This document shows, piece after piece, positions 37,098-45,413 of a stretch of DNA of 64,000 bases; position 1 is the first letter of the stretch, and each line of letters begins with the position of its first letter. The translations under genes and the position numbers were made by a program. The stretch covers positions 1-64,000 of the forward strand of contig NZ_JAIXTJ010000039.1 in assembly GCF_027483985.1 (NCBI RefSeq), given 5' to 3'. The notes under the pieces were generated by a model. The model saw nothing but the letters and a program-made list of their open reading frames with translations. It searched no databases and was not told the origin of the DNA. The stretch is from Flavobacterium sp. Its GTDB lineage: Bacteria > Bacteroidota > Bacteroidia > Flavobacteriales > Flavobacteriaceae.

Positions 37098-38705
37098 ATG
37101 AAAAAGATAACATTACTTCTCAGCGCACTACTTTTTAGCTTCTTTTTTTCAAATGCTCAAGTTGGTATTGGTACTGCTTTGCCCAATGCACAACTTGACA
37201 TTCGTTCAAGTAATCAAGCCACACCAGCTAATAATGACGGAATATTAATCCCAAAGGTTAATGTGTTTCCTGCTACAAATCCAACTGCTGCTCAACAAGG
37301 AATGTTAGTTTTTTTGACAACATCAACTACATTTTTAGCTACTACAAGACAACCTGGATTTTATTATTGGAACAACCCAACTTCTGATTGGATTGGATTA
37401 AGTTCTGCAGCTAACGGCGATCACGATTGGTATGAGGTTGGTTCAACTATCGCACCAAATGCAATTACTGATGATATGTTTCATACTGGTAATGTTGGAA
37501 TTGGTACCTCAACAATCACTACAAATACAAAACTTGATGTTAATAGTGGAGCAACAAGCGATGCTGTTTACGGACATTCCAACAATGTTGGCGGAATTTT
37601 AGGACGTGAAGTTAATTTCAGTTTCGGCACACCAGCACAAACATTACTTGGAGCAGGTGTTTATGCAAATAATCCATCTGCTGGTTACACTAGTATGTTT
37701 TCTCAATCTACAGGAAGTGCAACTGTTGCAGCTAATATTAGTTTTTCTGATGTTTGGATTGGAAGTTATAATTACGTTCAAAACAACTCAGCAACAATGA
37801 ATCCACCAGCAAACTATAATCAATTAAATGTAACAAACGCTACTTTAGGAGGTACTCAAATAGCACTAAGAGGATTTAATTCTAGAGGCACAACAGCAGG
37901 CAATCCAGGATTTTCTGTTGGTGCACAAGGTATTGCAGATAGTCAAAATCAAGATGGTATGGGTGTTCAAGGTTTATCTTTCAGTAATGGCGCGATAAGA
38001 ATTGGTGGCTATTTTGAAGGATTGTCCTATCCTGGAGTTTCACAAGCTTATGCTTATGTTGGCGGAACAATAAATAGTGGAGTAACCCAAAGAAAAATTA
38101 TTGGAACAGGTTCGGTATCTGAAATAATTCCTACAGAAAATCACGGTAGAGTTACTTTAACGTGTCCTGAATCACCTGAATATTGGTATCAAGATTACGG
38201 AACAGTAGAGATGATCAATGGTAAAGCAACAATAATTGTGGATGAAATTTTAGCCGACATCATTGTAGTAGATGAAGAAAACCCATTAAGGGTAATTTGT
38301 ACACCTGTGGGAATGCCTTATTTCAATGGAATTACGATTATGTCGCAGACTAAAAACTCAGTTGAAATATTAGAATTGAATGGTGGAAATCATTCAGGAA
38401 AGTTACAATACCAACTAGTAGCAAAGCCAAAAACAAATTTTGGAGAAGGACGTTTTCCTCAAGCTCCCGGTCCAAGTTATTTAAAAGCTGATAAAGAACC
38501 TATGGCAGCAAAAGCTAAAAACCAACCTGCAGATGGAAGAAAAGTTTTTAGTTGGCCAACAGACCATATAGTTTATAAGTATAATCCAGAAGATTATGTC
38601 GCTATAGGTGATGTCATTCCTGCTGGACCTAATGCTGGAAAAATTAAATTAGGTAATGGAAAATATAGCACAGGAATGCCAGCTGAAAAACCTAAAACAA
38701 GATAA
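37098..38705 (+). CDS. secreted protein with VGIGT leader module, function unknown
   Basis: Start is taken at the ATG at 37098 (MKKITLLLSALLF), giving 535 aa with a clean signal peptide ending SNAQ; an in-frame TTG at 37044 would bury the signal. The mature N terminus repeats the leader seen in the preceding gene (VGIGTALPNAQLDI, GILIPKV, GFYYWNNPTSDW). The middle is Gly/Asn-rich. The C-terminal part (~330-460) has RVTLTCPESPEYWYQDYG, NGKATIIVDE and VEILELNGGNHSGKLQYQL, a domain I recall in other Bacteroidetes secreted and tail-fibre-like proteins. It ends in a Lys/Pro-rich tail, not a T9SS domain. Confidence 0.8.
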   Translation: MKKITLLLSALLFSFFFSNAQVGIGTALPNAQLDIRSSNQATPANNDGILIPKVNVFPATNPTAAQQGMLVFLTTSTTFLATTRQPGFYYWNNPTSDWIGLSSAANGDHDWYEVGSTIAPNAITDDMFHTGNVGIGTSTITTNTKLDVNSGATSDAVYGHSNNVGGILGREVNFSFGTPAQTLLGAGVYANNPSAGYTSMFSQSTGSATVAANISFSDVWIGSYNYVQNNSATMNPPANYNQLNVTNATLGGTQIALRGFNSRGTTAGNPGFSVGAQGIADSQNQDGMGVQGLSFSNGAIRIGGYFEGLSYPGVSQAYAYVGGTINSGVTQRKIIGTGSVSEIIPTENHGRVTLTCPESPEYWYQDYGTVEMINGKATIIVDEILADIIVVDEENPLRVICTPVGMPYFNGITIMSQTKNSVEILELNGGNHSGKLQYQLVAKPKTNFGEGRFPQAPGPSYLKADKEPMAAKAKNQPADGRKVFSWPTDHIVYKYNPEDYVAIGDVIPAGPNAGKIKLGNGKYSTGMPAEKPKTR

Positions 38706-38711
38706 AAAGAC

Positions 38712-38744
38712 AAGAGCGATGCTAAAAAAATAGCGATCGCTCTT
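38712..38744 (-). terminator. terminator-like hairpin between convergent genes
   Basis: AAGAGCGATGCTA pairs with TAGCGATCGCTCTT with one bulged base. On the minus strand it is followed by GTCTTTTT, so it mainly suits the UbiB-family gene. The right arm contains the palindrome GCGATCGC. Confidence 0.65.
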
Positions 38745-38772
38745 ATCAACCTAACCAATAAACAAACTGTCT

Positions 38773-40086
38773 TTAATTATTTATATATTTTTCGAAATTT
38801 TTAGTATCAACTCTAGCTTTTAAATCGTGTAATAAATTATACAACCCGAAGAATGTTCTATTGATGTATAAAAAATGTTTTGATCCTCTATTACCATTCA
38901 TTTTTCTTAGCTGCGTATCTTTAGCAAAGTCCTCTCCCATTGTAGCAATTTGACCAAAGAAATCATCATCTGAAAAATCGAAATAATCTCCGTGAAATGG
39001 CTTCGTAAACAAACTCAATAAATCGTGAAATAATTTCGTAAAATATTTTATTTCTTCTTTGGTATCATCTGATCTTAAAATTTCTAACTCGTATAATTTT
39101 TCGTTAAACAACTCAGGATTATCAATAACCTCTGGCTTTGCTAATTCAAAATAAGGAGTATAAAATTCTAAAGGAACGTGTTTTATACAACCAAAATCAA
39201 TTGCAACTAAACGATCTGATTTATCAATCAAAAAATTACCCGGATGCGGATCAGCATGTACTTGTTTTAAATGATGCATTTGATACATATAAAAATCCCA
39301 TAATGCTTGTCCTATTTTATCACCTTTTTCTCTATCCTGATTATGCGCTGCAAATTCTGACAAATGCTCACCATCAATCCATTCCATAGTCAAGATTTTC
39401 TCTGATGACAATTCTGGATAATATTTTGGAAACCTCAAATTATCAATATTCTTGCACCAATCTGAAACTTCTAAACTTTGCTTTAATTCTAAATTATAAT
39501 CCGTTTCTTCTAATAATTTATCTTCAACTTCTTTAAAATACTTATCAGAATCTTTACCTTTTATATTAAACATTCTAACTGCAAACGGCTTAACTAAAGC
39601 CAAATCCGAACTTATACTATCTGCTACACCTGGATATTGGATTTTCACAGCAAGATTTTTCCCATCTTTGGTCGCTTTGTGTACCTGACCGATACTCGCA
39701 GCATTCATAGCATCTGGCGTAAAAGAATCATATAAGTTCTCTGGATATTGACCAAGATATTTTTTAAAAGTTTTTCTAACCAACGGCGCAGACAATGGCG
39801 GAACCGAAAACTGCGACAACGAAAATTTATCTACATATTGTTGTGGCATAATACTTTTGTCCATACTCAACATTTGAGCTACTTTCAAAGCACTTCCTTT
39901 CAAGTTTTTTAGGCCGTCATAAATATCCTCTGCATTACTTTCGTTTAATTTATCGCGGTTCAATGAAGGATTTACTATTTTTTCACCATAATAAGCAACA
40001 TAGTTTCCTCCTACTTTAAACCCGGTTTTGACTAACTGACTGGCACGCTCTATTTTTCCTGTTGGAATTTTATCTAATGTTTTCAT
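38773..40086 (-). CDS. ABC1/AarF/UbiB family atypical kinase
   Basis: The 437-aa protein belongs to the UbiB/COQ8 protein-kinase-like family, linked to isoprenoid quinone or lipid homeostasis. Motifs are the Ala-rich loop region AASIGQVHKA, the ion-pair Lys in LAVKIQYPG, EETDYNLELK, MEWIDGEHL, the catalytic HADPHPGNF and the metal-binding VAIDFGCIKH. The N-terminal family motif KxGQ reads KVAQ here (68-71). No C-terminal membrane helices are obvious. Flavobacteria use menaquinone, so a ubiquinone role is unlikely. It lies 46 bp after a TetR-family gene on the same strand, a pairing that suggests joint regulation. Confidence 0.9.
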   Translation of the reverse strand: MKTLDKIPTGKIERASQLVKTGFKVGGNYVAYYGEKIVNPSLNRDKLNESNAEDIYDGLKNLKGSALKVAQMLSMDKSIMPQQYVDKFSLSQFSVPPLSAPLVRKTFKKYLGQYPENLYDSFTPDAMNAASIGQVHKATKDGKNLAVKIQYPGVADSISSDLALVKPFAVRMFNIKGKDSDKYFKEVEDKLLEETDYNLELKQSLEVSDWCKNIDNLRFPKYYPELSSEKILTMEWIDGEHLSEFAAHNQDREKGDKIGQALWDFYMYQMHHLKQVHADPHPGNFLIDKSDRLVAIDFGCIKHVPLEFYTPYFELAKPEVIDNPELFNEKLYELEILRSDDTKEEIKYFTKLFHDLLSLFTKPFHGDYFDFSDDDFFGQIATMGEDFAKDTQLRKMNGNRGSKHFLYINRTFFGLYNLLHDLKARVDTKNFEKYINN

Positions 40087-40132
40087 TTTTTTTAATCTGA
40101 ATTTTGTCTTCTGAAATTTCAGAAATCAATTA

Positions 40133-40804
40133 CTAATTCATTTTTTCTTTCCAAAGGAATTTGCCTAAGTCAAATAAACTTTCAAGCGGCTTGGTATCTA
40201 ATAAATCAACTACTGTATTGACTGATTTTTCAATTAATACATCAGTTTTTTCAAAACCAGCCGACGTATCGTCCATCCAAAATTTCAATAAAAATAAGAA
40301 CTGTATCCAAGCACCTTCTGAAAACACAGGCTTTGTGATTTTCGAAATTTTATCACTAACCATATTTTCGTTGTTGTCAATAATATTTACGATAAAATCT
40401 TTAAATTGGTTTCTAAAATGTTTTAAAGTTTTTAAATTCTTCAAACCTTCTTTATTTTCTTTCAATGAAAACAGTACATAACTTCTATTTAAGGTTAAGA
40501 TTTCAAACAAAGTAAAGTACAATGTTAGTAACTTATTTTTTTCTGAATAGGAATCAAAAGCTTCATCATTTGTTATTGAATTTTGAGCATTCTCAAAAAA
40601 CTTAACCCAAATTTCTTGCTTTAAAGAATCAATTGAACCAAAAAATTTATAGAAATCTGATTCTTCTATTTTGTGTTCTTTGCAAAAAGAAAACACATTC
40701 TTTGGTTCCATATGTTTGTCTAAAACATAATCCATATACATTGATACAATCGCATCATCAGTAATTAATTTCTTTTTACTAGTTGTTTTCTTTGCTGTTT
40801 CCAT
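40133..40804 (-). CDS. TetR family transcriptional regulator
   Basis: The 223-aa protein has a divergent TetR helix-turn-helix (~13-65; SMYMDYVLDKHMEPKNVFSFCKEHKIEESDFYKFFGSIDSLK, described by its ends here as VSMYMDY to IDSLKQEIW) and an all-helical C-terminal ligand-binding domain (~80-215), rich in Phe and Leu. It is the first gene of a likely two-gene unit with the UbiB-like kinase. It could control that gene and its own promoter; the ligand is unknown. The HTH is weakly conserved at the usual FYxHFxxK position (FYKFFGSID), which still fits the family. Confidence 0.8.
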   Translation of the reverse strand: METAKKTTSKKKLITDDAIVSMYMDYVLDKHMEPKNVFSFCKEHKIEESDFYKFFGSIDSLKQEIWVKFFENAQNSITNDEAFDSYSEKNKLLTLYFTLFEILTLNRSYVLFSLKENKEGLKNLKTLKHFRNQFKDFIVNIIDNNENMVSDKISKITKPVFSEGAWIQFLFLLKFWMDDTSAGFEKTDVLIEKSVNTVVDLLDTKPLESLFDLGKFLWKEKMN

Positions 40805-40905
40805 TTGAATTAAATTTGATTGTAAAGTTACTTATTGTTTAAGTATTATTAAAATTATTTAAACAAAAATTTTGTTAAAAGTTTTTCAAAATATATGAAA
40901 TAAAA

Positions 40906-40932
40906 AAAACGACCAATAAAAATTGATCGTTT
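40906..40932 (-). terminator. terminator of the OmpA-like lipoprotein gene
   Basis: On the minus strand AAAACGATCAAT pairs with ATTGGTCGTTTT with one mismatch, then a T run. It lies just past the stop codon of the OmpA-like gene. Confidence 0.8.
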
Positions 40933-40956
40933 TCCTATTCTATAAGTAGCTTGAAT

Positions 40957-41652
40957 TTAGTTTCCTGCTTGCTTTTTAGCATCTTCAACCATTTTATCAT
41001 TTGCAGTAATTGCAAATTCAACTCTACGGTTTTGAGAACGACCTTCAGGAGAATCATTAGTCGCAATTGGATCAGCTATTCCCATTCCAACCATTTTAAA
41101 ACGCGACATATTCAATCCTTTAGATTCTAAATATTTTTCTACTGCAATAGCTCTTTGTTCAGATAATGTCAAATTGTATTCTGGTTTACCTGTGATATCG
41201 GTATAACCGTAAATCACGATATCAGTATCTGCATAACTTTGAAAAACGGGAACAAGCCTATCTAAATTTGCTTTAGCAGCAGCTGTTAACGTAGATTTAT
41301 TGGTATCAAATCGTACTGAGTTTTCACCTAAAACCAATCTGATTCCTTCTCCAACGCGTTCTACTTGGGCTCCAGGCAAAGCCTTTTGAATTTCGCGCGC
41401 TTGCTTGTCCATTTTATTGCCAATTACGCCACCAGCAACACCACCAATTACTCCACCTAAAACAGCTCCAATTGCGCCATTTCCACCTTTTCCAATGTTG
41501 TTTCCTAAAACAGCTCCTAGAACGCCACCTGCGACAGCTCCAATCGCAGCTCCACGTTGCGTTTTGTTAGTATTTTTTACAGATTCACAACTTGTAAAAA
41601 AAGAACCTAAACCTAAAACCGCTATCAATAAATAAATTGTTACCTTTTTCAT
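40957..41652 (-). CDS. OmpA-family lipoprotein with glycine zipper
   Basis: The 231-aa protein has a lipoprotein signal with lipobox FFTSC, a long glycine-zipper segment (~35-85; repeats such as GAVAGGVLGAVLG and GGVIGGVAGGVIG) that can insert into or oligomerise at membranes, and a C-terminal OmpA/MotB peptidoglycan-binding domain (~110-225) with VIYGYTDITGKPEYNLTLSEQRA and GRSQNRRVEFAI. The binding Asp and Arg are present. It likely ties the outer membrane to peptidoglycan. It follows the lipocalin-like gene by 21 bp and is probably co-transcribed with it. Confidence 0.93.
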   Translation of the reverse strand: MKKVTIYLLIAVLGLGSFFTSCESVKNTNKTQRGAAIGAVAGGVLGAVLGNNIGKGGNGAIGAVLGGVIGGVAGGVIGNKMDKQAREIQKALPGAQVERVGEGIRLVLGENSVRFDTNKSTLTAAAKANLDRLVPVFQSYADTDIVIYGYTDITGKPEYNLTLSEQRAIAVEKYLESKGLNMSRFKMVGMGIADPIATNDSPEGRSQNRRVEFAITANDKMVEDAKKQAGN

Positions 41653-41673
41653 TTTCTATATATTTTTAATTAA

Positions 41674-42147
41674 TTAATTTCTTTGAAATTGATATACTAC
41701 ATCAATTAATTTTCCTCCAACATTAGCTTTATCAATCAATTGAAAAGAAGTTTCTGTTTGGTTAGCCACAGTCAAAACATAACCGTCAGTGACTTTTTTG
41801 GCTTTATTTTCATTAATAATTTTTAAAATAAAATTACCATCTTTATTAATATACCAAGTGATTGGTGAGCTGAATGAAGTACAACTAGCATTGTTTAAAG
41901 ACATTTCACCTTTGTTGTTGTTAGAAACAAATTTCCAAGAACTTCCAACAAAACATTTAGAATCGGCAATGTCAAATGAAGATACTTTAATATAATCTGA
42001 TCCAGGATAAGTAACCGCACTTACAGTCCAAGTTCCTTTAGATAATACTTGAGAACTTCTATCAAGTTTGGTATTAACAACCTCTTGCTTTGGTTTACAG
42101 CTAATTACAAAAGTAACCAACAGTAATAATAAAATACTTTTTTTCAT
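41674..42147 (-). CDS. lipocalin-like lipoprotein
   Basis: The 157-aa protein has a lipoprotein signal (MKKSILLLLLVTFVISC). The mature part shows the lipocalin-like pattern KGTWTVSAV, CFVGSSWKFVSNNNKGEMSLN, ITWYINKDGNFILKI and GYVLTVANQTETSFQLID, as in Bacteroidetes lipocalin-family lipoproteins. Its ligand is unknown. The likely promoter is TATATTTG on the minus strand at 42172-42179, 25 bp upstream. It leads a two-gene unit with the OmpA-like lipoprotein, so the pair may act together in the envelope. Confidence 0.85.
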   Translation of the reverse strand: MKKSILLLLLVTFVISCKPKQEVVNTKLDRSSQVLSKGTWTVSAVTYPGSDYIKVSSFDIADSKCFVGSSWKFVSNNNKGEMSLNNASCTSFSSPITWYINKDGNFILKIINENKAKKVTDGYVLTVANQTETSFQLIDKANVGGKLIDVVYQFQRN

Positions 42148-42171
42148 TTTTTTTAATATTAATTTATTTTA

Positions 42172-42179
42172 CAAATATA
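42172..42179 (-). promoter_or_regulatory. -7 promoter element (TATATTTG) for the lipocalin-OmpA pair
   Basis: The minus-strand sequence TATATTTG is a consensus match just upstream of the lipocalin-like gene. Confidence 0.6.
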
Positions 42180-42342
42180 CTGACTTTTAGAATGAAAAGA
42201 ATTACACGTTTTTCAAATAATATTATAGAATTTCTTCTACGTCATTTTGTCATATTTTAGTTTTTGGTATTGAATTTGAATACATCGATGTAATTTAATT
42301 GTTTAATTCACCTGTCTTCCAACAGGCTTAAAAGTTCAAAAT

Positions 42343-44229
42343 ATGTCAACAGGAAAAATTAATGTTTCAGTAGAAAACATTTTCCCTTTAATCAAGAAAT
42401 TTCTTTATAATGACCACGAAATTTTTCTTCGTGAGCTGGTTTCCAATGCTACAGATGCGACTTTAAAATTAAAACACTTAACAAGTATTGGTGAAGCCAA
42501 AGTAGAATATGGTCAACCTATTATTGAAGTAAAGATTGATAAAGAAGGAAAAAAAATTCACATTATTGATCAAGGTTTAGGGATGACTGCTGATGAAGTT
42601 GAAAAATACATCAATCAAGTAGCGTTTTCTGGAGCCGAAGAATTTCTAGAAAAATATAAAGACTCAGCAAAAGATTCAGGTATTATTGGTCATTTTGGAT
42701 TAGGATTTTACTCTGCCTTTATGGTTGCTGAAAAAGTTGAAATCATTACCAAATCATTCAAAGACGAACCTGCTGCGCATTGGACGTGCGATGGAAGTCC
42801 AGAATTCACTTTAGAACCTTCTGACAAAACTTCACGCGGTACCGAAATTATTCTTCACATTGCAGAAGATTCTTTAGAATTTTTAGAAGATTTCAAAATA
42901 AGAGAATTACTTACAAAATATAATAAGTTCATGCCAATTCCAATTAAATTTGGAACACGCACTGAAACTTTACCAAAACCAGAAGATGCTGCTGAAGATT
43001 TCGTAGCTGAAACTATCGAAGTTGATAACATCATCAATAATCCGACTCCAGCTTGGACAAAACAACCAACCGAGTTAAAAGACGAAGATTACAAATCTTT
43101 TTATAGAGAATTGTATCCAATGCAATTTGAAGAACCACTTTTTAATATTCATTTAAATGTGGATTATCCTTTTAATTTGACCGGAATTTTATACTTCCCA
43201 AAAATGTCTTCTGATTTGCAATTGCAGAAAGACAAAATCCAAATGTATCAAAACCAAGTTTTTGTAACGGATAATGTGGAAGGAATTGTACCTGAATTTT
43301 TAGGAATGCTAAAAGGTGTAATTGATTCACCAGATATTCCGTTGAATGTATCGCGTTCTGGTTTGCAAGCAGATAGTAATGTTAAGAAAATTTCGAATTA
43401 CATCACTAGAAAAGTTGCCGATAAACTAAAAGGTTTGTTCAACGAAAACCGTGAAGATTTTGAAAAGAAATGGAACGATATCAAGATTGTTTTAGAATAT
43501 GGTATGCTATCTGAACCAAAATTCTATGAAAAAGCAGGTGATTTCGTATTATATCCAACAGTTGAGGATAAATATTACACTTTATCTGAATTGAAAGATG
43601 CGCTTGCACCAAATCAAACTGATAAAAATGGCAAACTTGTTGTTTTATATGCTTCAAACAAAGATGCTCAGCACAGTTATATCGACAGTGCAAAAGAAAA
43701 AGGATATGAAGTTTTACTTTTAGATTCACCAATTGTGTCACATTTGATTCAGAAACTAGAATCAGATAATGAAAACTTAACTTTTGTTCGAGTTGACGGT
43801 GATTCTATTGAAAAATTAATCGCAAAAGAAGACACTCAAATTTCAAAATTATCAGAGGATGAATCTGAAAAATTAAAAACGGTTTTAGAAACTTTAGTTC
43901 CAAAACCAACTTATAATGTGCAATTAGAAGCTTTAGATAGCAATGCTGCACCTTTTATGATTACGCAACCAGAGTTTATGCGTAGAATGAAAGAAATGAG
44001 TCAGTCTGGCGGTGGCGGAATGTTCGGAATGGGAAATATGCCTGATATGTATAATTTGGTGGTAAATTCTAACTCAGAATTGGCTACAACCATTTTAAAC
44101 ACCGAAGACAAAAACGTTCAAGAACATTTGGTAAAACAAGCGTTAGATTTAGCGAAAATTTCTCAAGGTTTATTAAAAGGAGAAGAACTAACTGCTTTTG
44201 TAAAAAGAAGTTTTGAACTTATTAAATAA
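42343..44229 (+). CDS. htpG: molecular chaperone HtpG (Hsp90)
   Basis: HtpG is the bacterial Hsp90, an ATP-driven dimeric chaperone in the cytoplasm. The 628-aa protein has the GHKL ATPase domain (~1-215) with ELVSNATDATLKLKHL (catalytic Glu and Asn), IDQGLGMTADEV, GHFGLGFYSAFMVA and SRGTEIILHI, the middle domain with NVSRSGLQADSNVKKI, and the C-terminal dimerisation domain. A Gly/Met-rich loop (GGGGMFGMGNMPDMYN) near residue 560 is typical of Bacteroidetes HtpG. The gene is monocistronic and ends at a terminator. Confidence 0.98.
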   Translation: MSTGKINVSVENIFPLIKKFLYNDHEIFLRELVSNATDATLKLKHLTSIGEAKVEYGQPIIEVKIDKEGKKIHIIDQGLGMTADEVEKYINQVAFSGAEEFLEKYKDSAKDSGIIGHFGLGFYSAFMVAEKVEIITKSFKDEPAAHWTCDGSPEFTLEPSDKTSRGTEIILHIAEDSLEFLEDFKIRELLTKYNKFMPIPIKFGTRTETLPKPEDAAEDFVAETIEVDNIINNPTPAWTKQPTELKDEDYKSFYRELYPMQFEEPLFNIHLNVDYPFNLTGILYFPKMSSDLQLQKDKIQMYQNQVFVTDNVEGIVPEFLGMLKGVIDSPDIPLNVSRSGLQADSNVKKISNYITRKVADKLKGLFNENREDFEKKWNDIKIVLEYGMLSEPKFYEKAGDFVLYPTVEDKYYTLSELKDALAPNQTDKNGKLVVLYASNKDAQHSYIDSAKEKGYEVLLLDSPIVSHLIQKLESDNENLTFVRVDGDSIEKLIAKEDTQISKLSEDESEKLKTVLETLVPKPTYNVQLEALDSNAAPFMITQPEFMRRMKEMSQSGGGGMFGMGNMPDMYNLVVNSNSELATTILNTEDKNVQEHLVKQALDLAKISQGLLKGEELTAFVKRSFELIK

Positions 44230-44253
44230 GACTTTAGAAAATTAAAATGAATA

Positions 44254-44286
44254 AAACCTGTAAGTTACATCTTGCAGGTTTTTTTG
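44254..44286 (+). terminator. terminator after htpG
   Basis: AAACCTGTAAG pairs with CTTGCAGGTTT (one G-T wobble) around TTACAT, followed by T residues. Confidence 0.88.
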
Positions 44287-44338
44287 TTTCATTAATTACT
44301 ATCGAATTTTGTACCTTTATATCAAACTTTTCAATTCA

Positions 44339-44746
44339 ATGAATTTATCTATAGAAACTCCGGCTTTATTGTTCTCTGCAACGTCCTTAATTCTTTTGGC
44401 GTATACCAATCGATTTTTAACTATCGCACAGATTGTTCGCGGATTAAAGAAAAATTATGATGACAACCACAACAAAAGCATTTTAATTGAAATAAAAAAC
44501 CTCAACTTGAGATTAACTTTAATAAGATACATGCAGCTTTTTGGTGTACTAAGTTTATTTCTTTCTGTCTTCGGAATGTTACTTTTATTTATTGAATTAA
44601 AATTAATTGGGATTTACATTTTTGGAGCAAGTTTGTTATCCTTACTAATTTCACTAGGCATTTCATTTTGGGAGATTAGCATTTCGGTTAAAGCCTTACG
44701 AGTGCATTTAAGCGACTTAACCGATCAAGAACCTTCAAAAGATTAA
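44339..44746 (+). CDS. DUF2721 membrane protein
   Basis: Start set at the ATG at 44339, giving 135 aa (MNLSIETPALLFSATSL); the in-frame TTG at 44309 is less likely. Three membrane helices are visible (~8-25, ~63-85 and ~88-110), with a basic cytoplasmic loop between the first two (RGLKKNYDDNHNK, NLRLTLIRYMQ). This is the DUF2721 family, small inner-membrane proteins without known function. It is monocistronic, between the htpG terminator and its own terminator. Confidence 0.88.
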   Translation: MNLSIETPALLFSATSLILLAYTNRFLTIAQIVRGLKKNYDDNHNKSILIEIKNLNLRLTLIRYMQLFGVLSLFLSVFGMLLLFIELKLIGIYIFGASLLSLLISLGISFWEISISVKALRVHLSDLTDQEPSKD

Positions 44747-44778
44747 TTATCAAAACGTTAAATTATTATATTAAAGTG

Positions 44779-44807
44779 AAAAATCCCTATTTGTAGGGAT
44801 TTTTTTT
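44779..44807 (+). terminator. terminator after the DUF2721 gene
   Basis: AAAAATCCCTA and TAGGGATTTTT form a stem around TTTG, followed by more T residues. Confidence 0.9.
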
Positions 44808-44857
44808 ATAATTTAATAGCTGAATTTTGAACCTTTAAACCTTTAAACATTAAAAAT

Positions 44858-45394
44858 ATGAGAAGAGTCTACGAATCTTGTGGTAAATTAGAAATTGACC
44901 AATTTACAAATGCAAAAACATTTACAGTCAAAACTCATCTGCCTGAACTAAAAAAAGGAGGTCAATATCAGTATGTAAATTACTATAACATATCAACAAA
45001 AGACCACTACGGAATTTTAGGAGTACTTATTATTAATGGTGAACCAAACGACTCTTTAATAACATATCCTGATGCAGCTACTACCAGTAAACTGCGCGTA
45101 GTTGATGCAAAACCAATTGATTTACTTAAAGATTTATTACCTTTTGGAGATAAAGATTTTTCTAATTTAACGAAAGAAGACGAAGTGAGTTTTATCTGTT
45201 TTCACGATAGGAATTTTGATATAAACAATGCGCAACTAAATATTTTAAAAAATTGTCAAGCTGACTTACCAAACTTTGATAGACCAGTGCACTTTTTTCT
45301 AGATGTTAAAGAAGTTCTTCCCAAAAGCATTGAAAAAATATTCGAGCCAATGCGCGGTAATGGCGGAATTCTAACATTTACTGATTGTGTGTAA
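44858..45394 (+). CDS. protein of unknown function, 178 aa
   Basis: I do not recognise this protein. It has no signal peptide or membrane segment and is mildly acidic, with mixed alpha/beta character. Notable stretches are HLPELKKGGQYQYVNYY, HYGILGVLIINGEPND, DEVSFICFHDRNFDIN and RPVHFFLDVKEVLPKSI. Its C terminus ends GGILTFTDCV. Upstream it has an A/T-rich leader with CCTTTAAA twice; downstream the histidine kinase gene begins after 19 bp, so it may be co-transcribed with the two-component pair. Whether it is linked in function is unknown. Confidence 0.75.
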   Translation: MRRVYESCGKLEIDQFTNAKTFTVKTHLPELKKGGQYQYVNYYNISTKDHYGILGVLIINGEPNDSLITYPDAATTSKLRVVDAKPIDLLKDLLPFGDKDFSNLTKEDEVSFICFHDRNFDINNAQLNILKNCQADLPNFDRPVHFFLDVKEVLPKSIEKIFEPMRGNGGILTFTDCV

Positions 45395-45413
45395 TTAATA
45401 TCAATTTCAATTA

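Noticed and set aside
38732..38739. GCGATCGC palindrome (HIP1-like)
   Set aside because: A single occurrence inside a terminator stem; no repeated use was noticed.
41405..41635. 76-codon Pro/Thr/Ala-rich frame
   Set aside because: It is the antisense reading of the glycine zipper of the OmpA-like gene.
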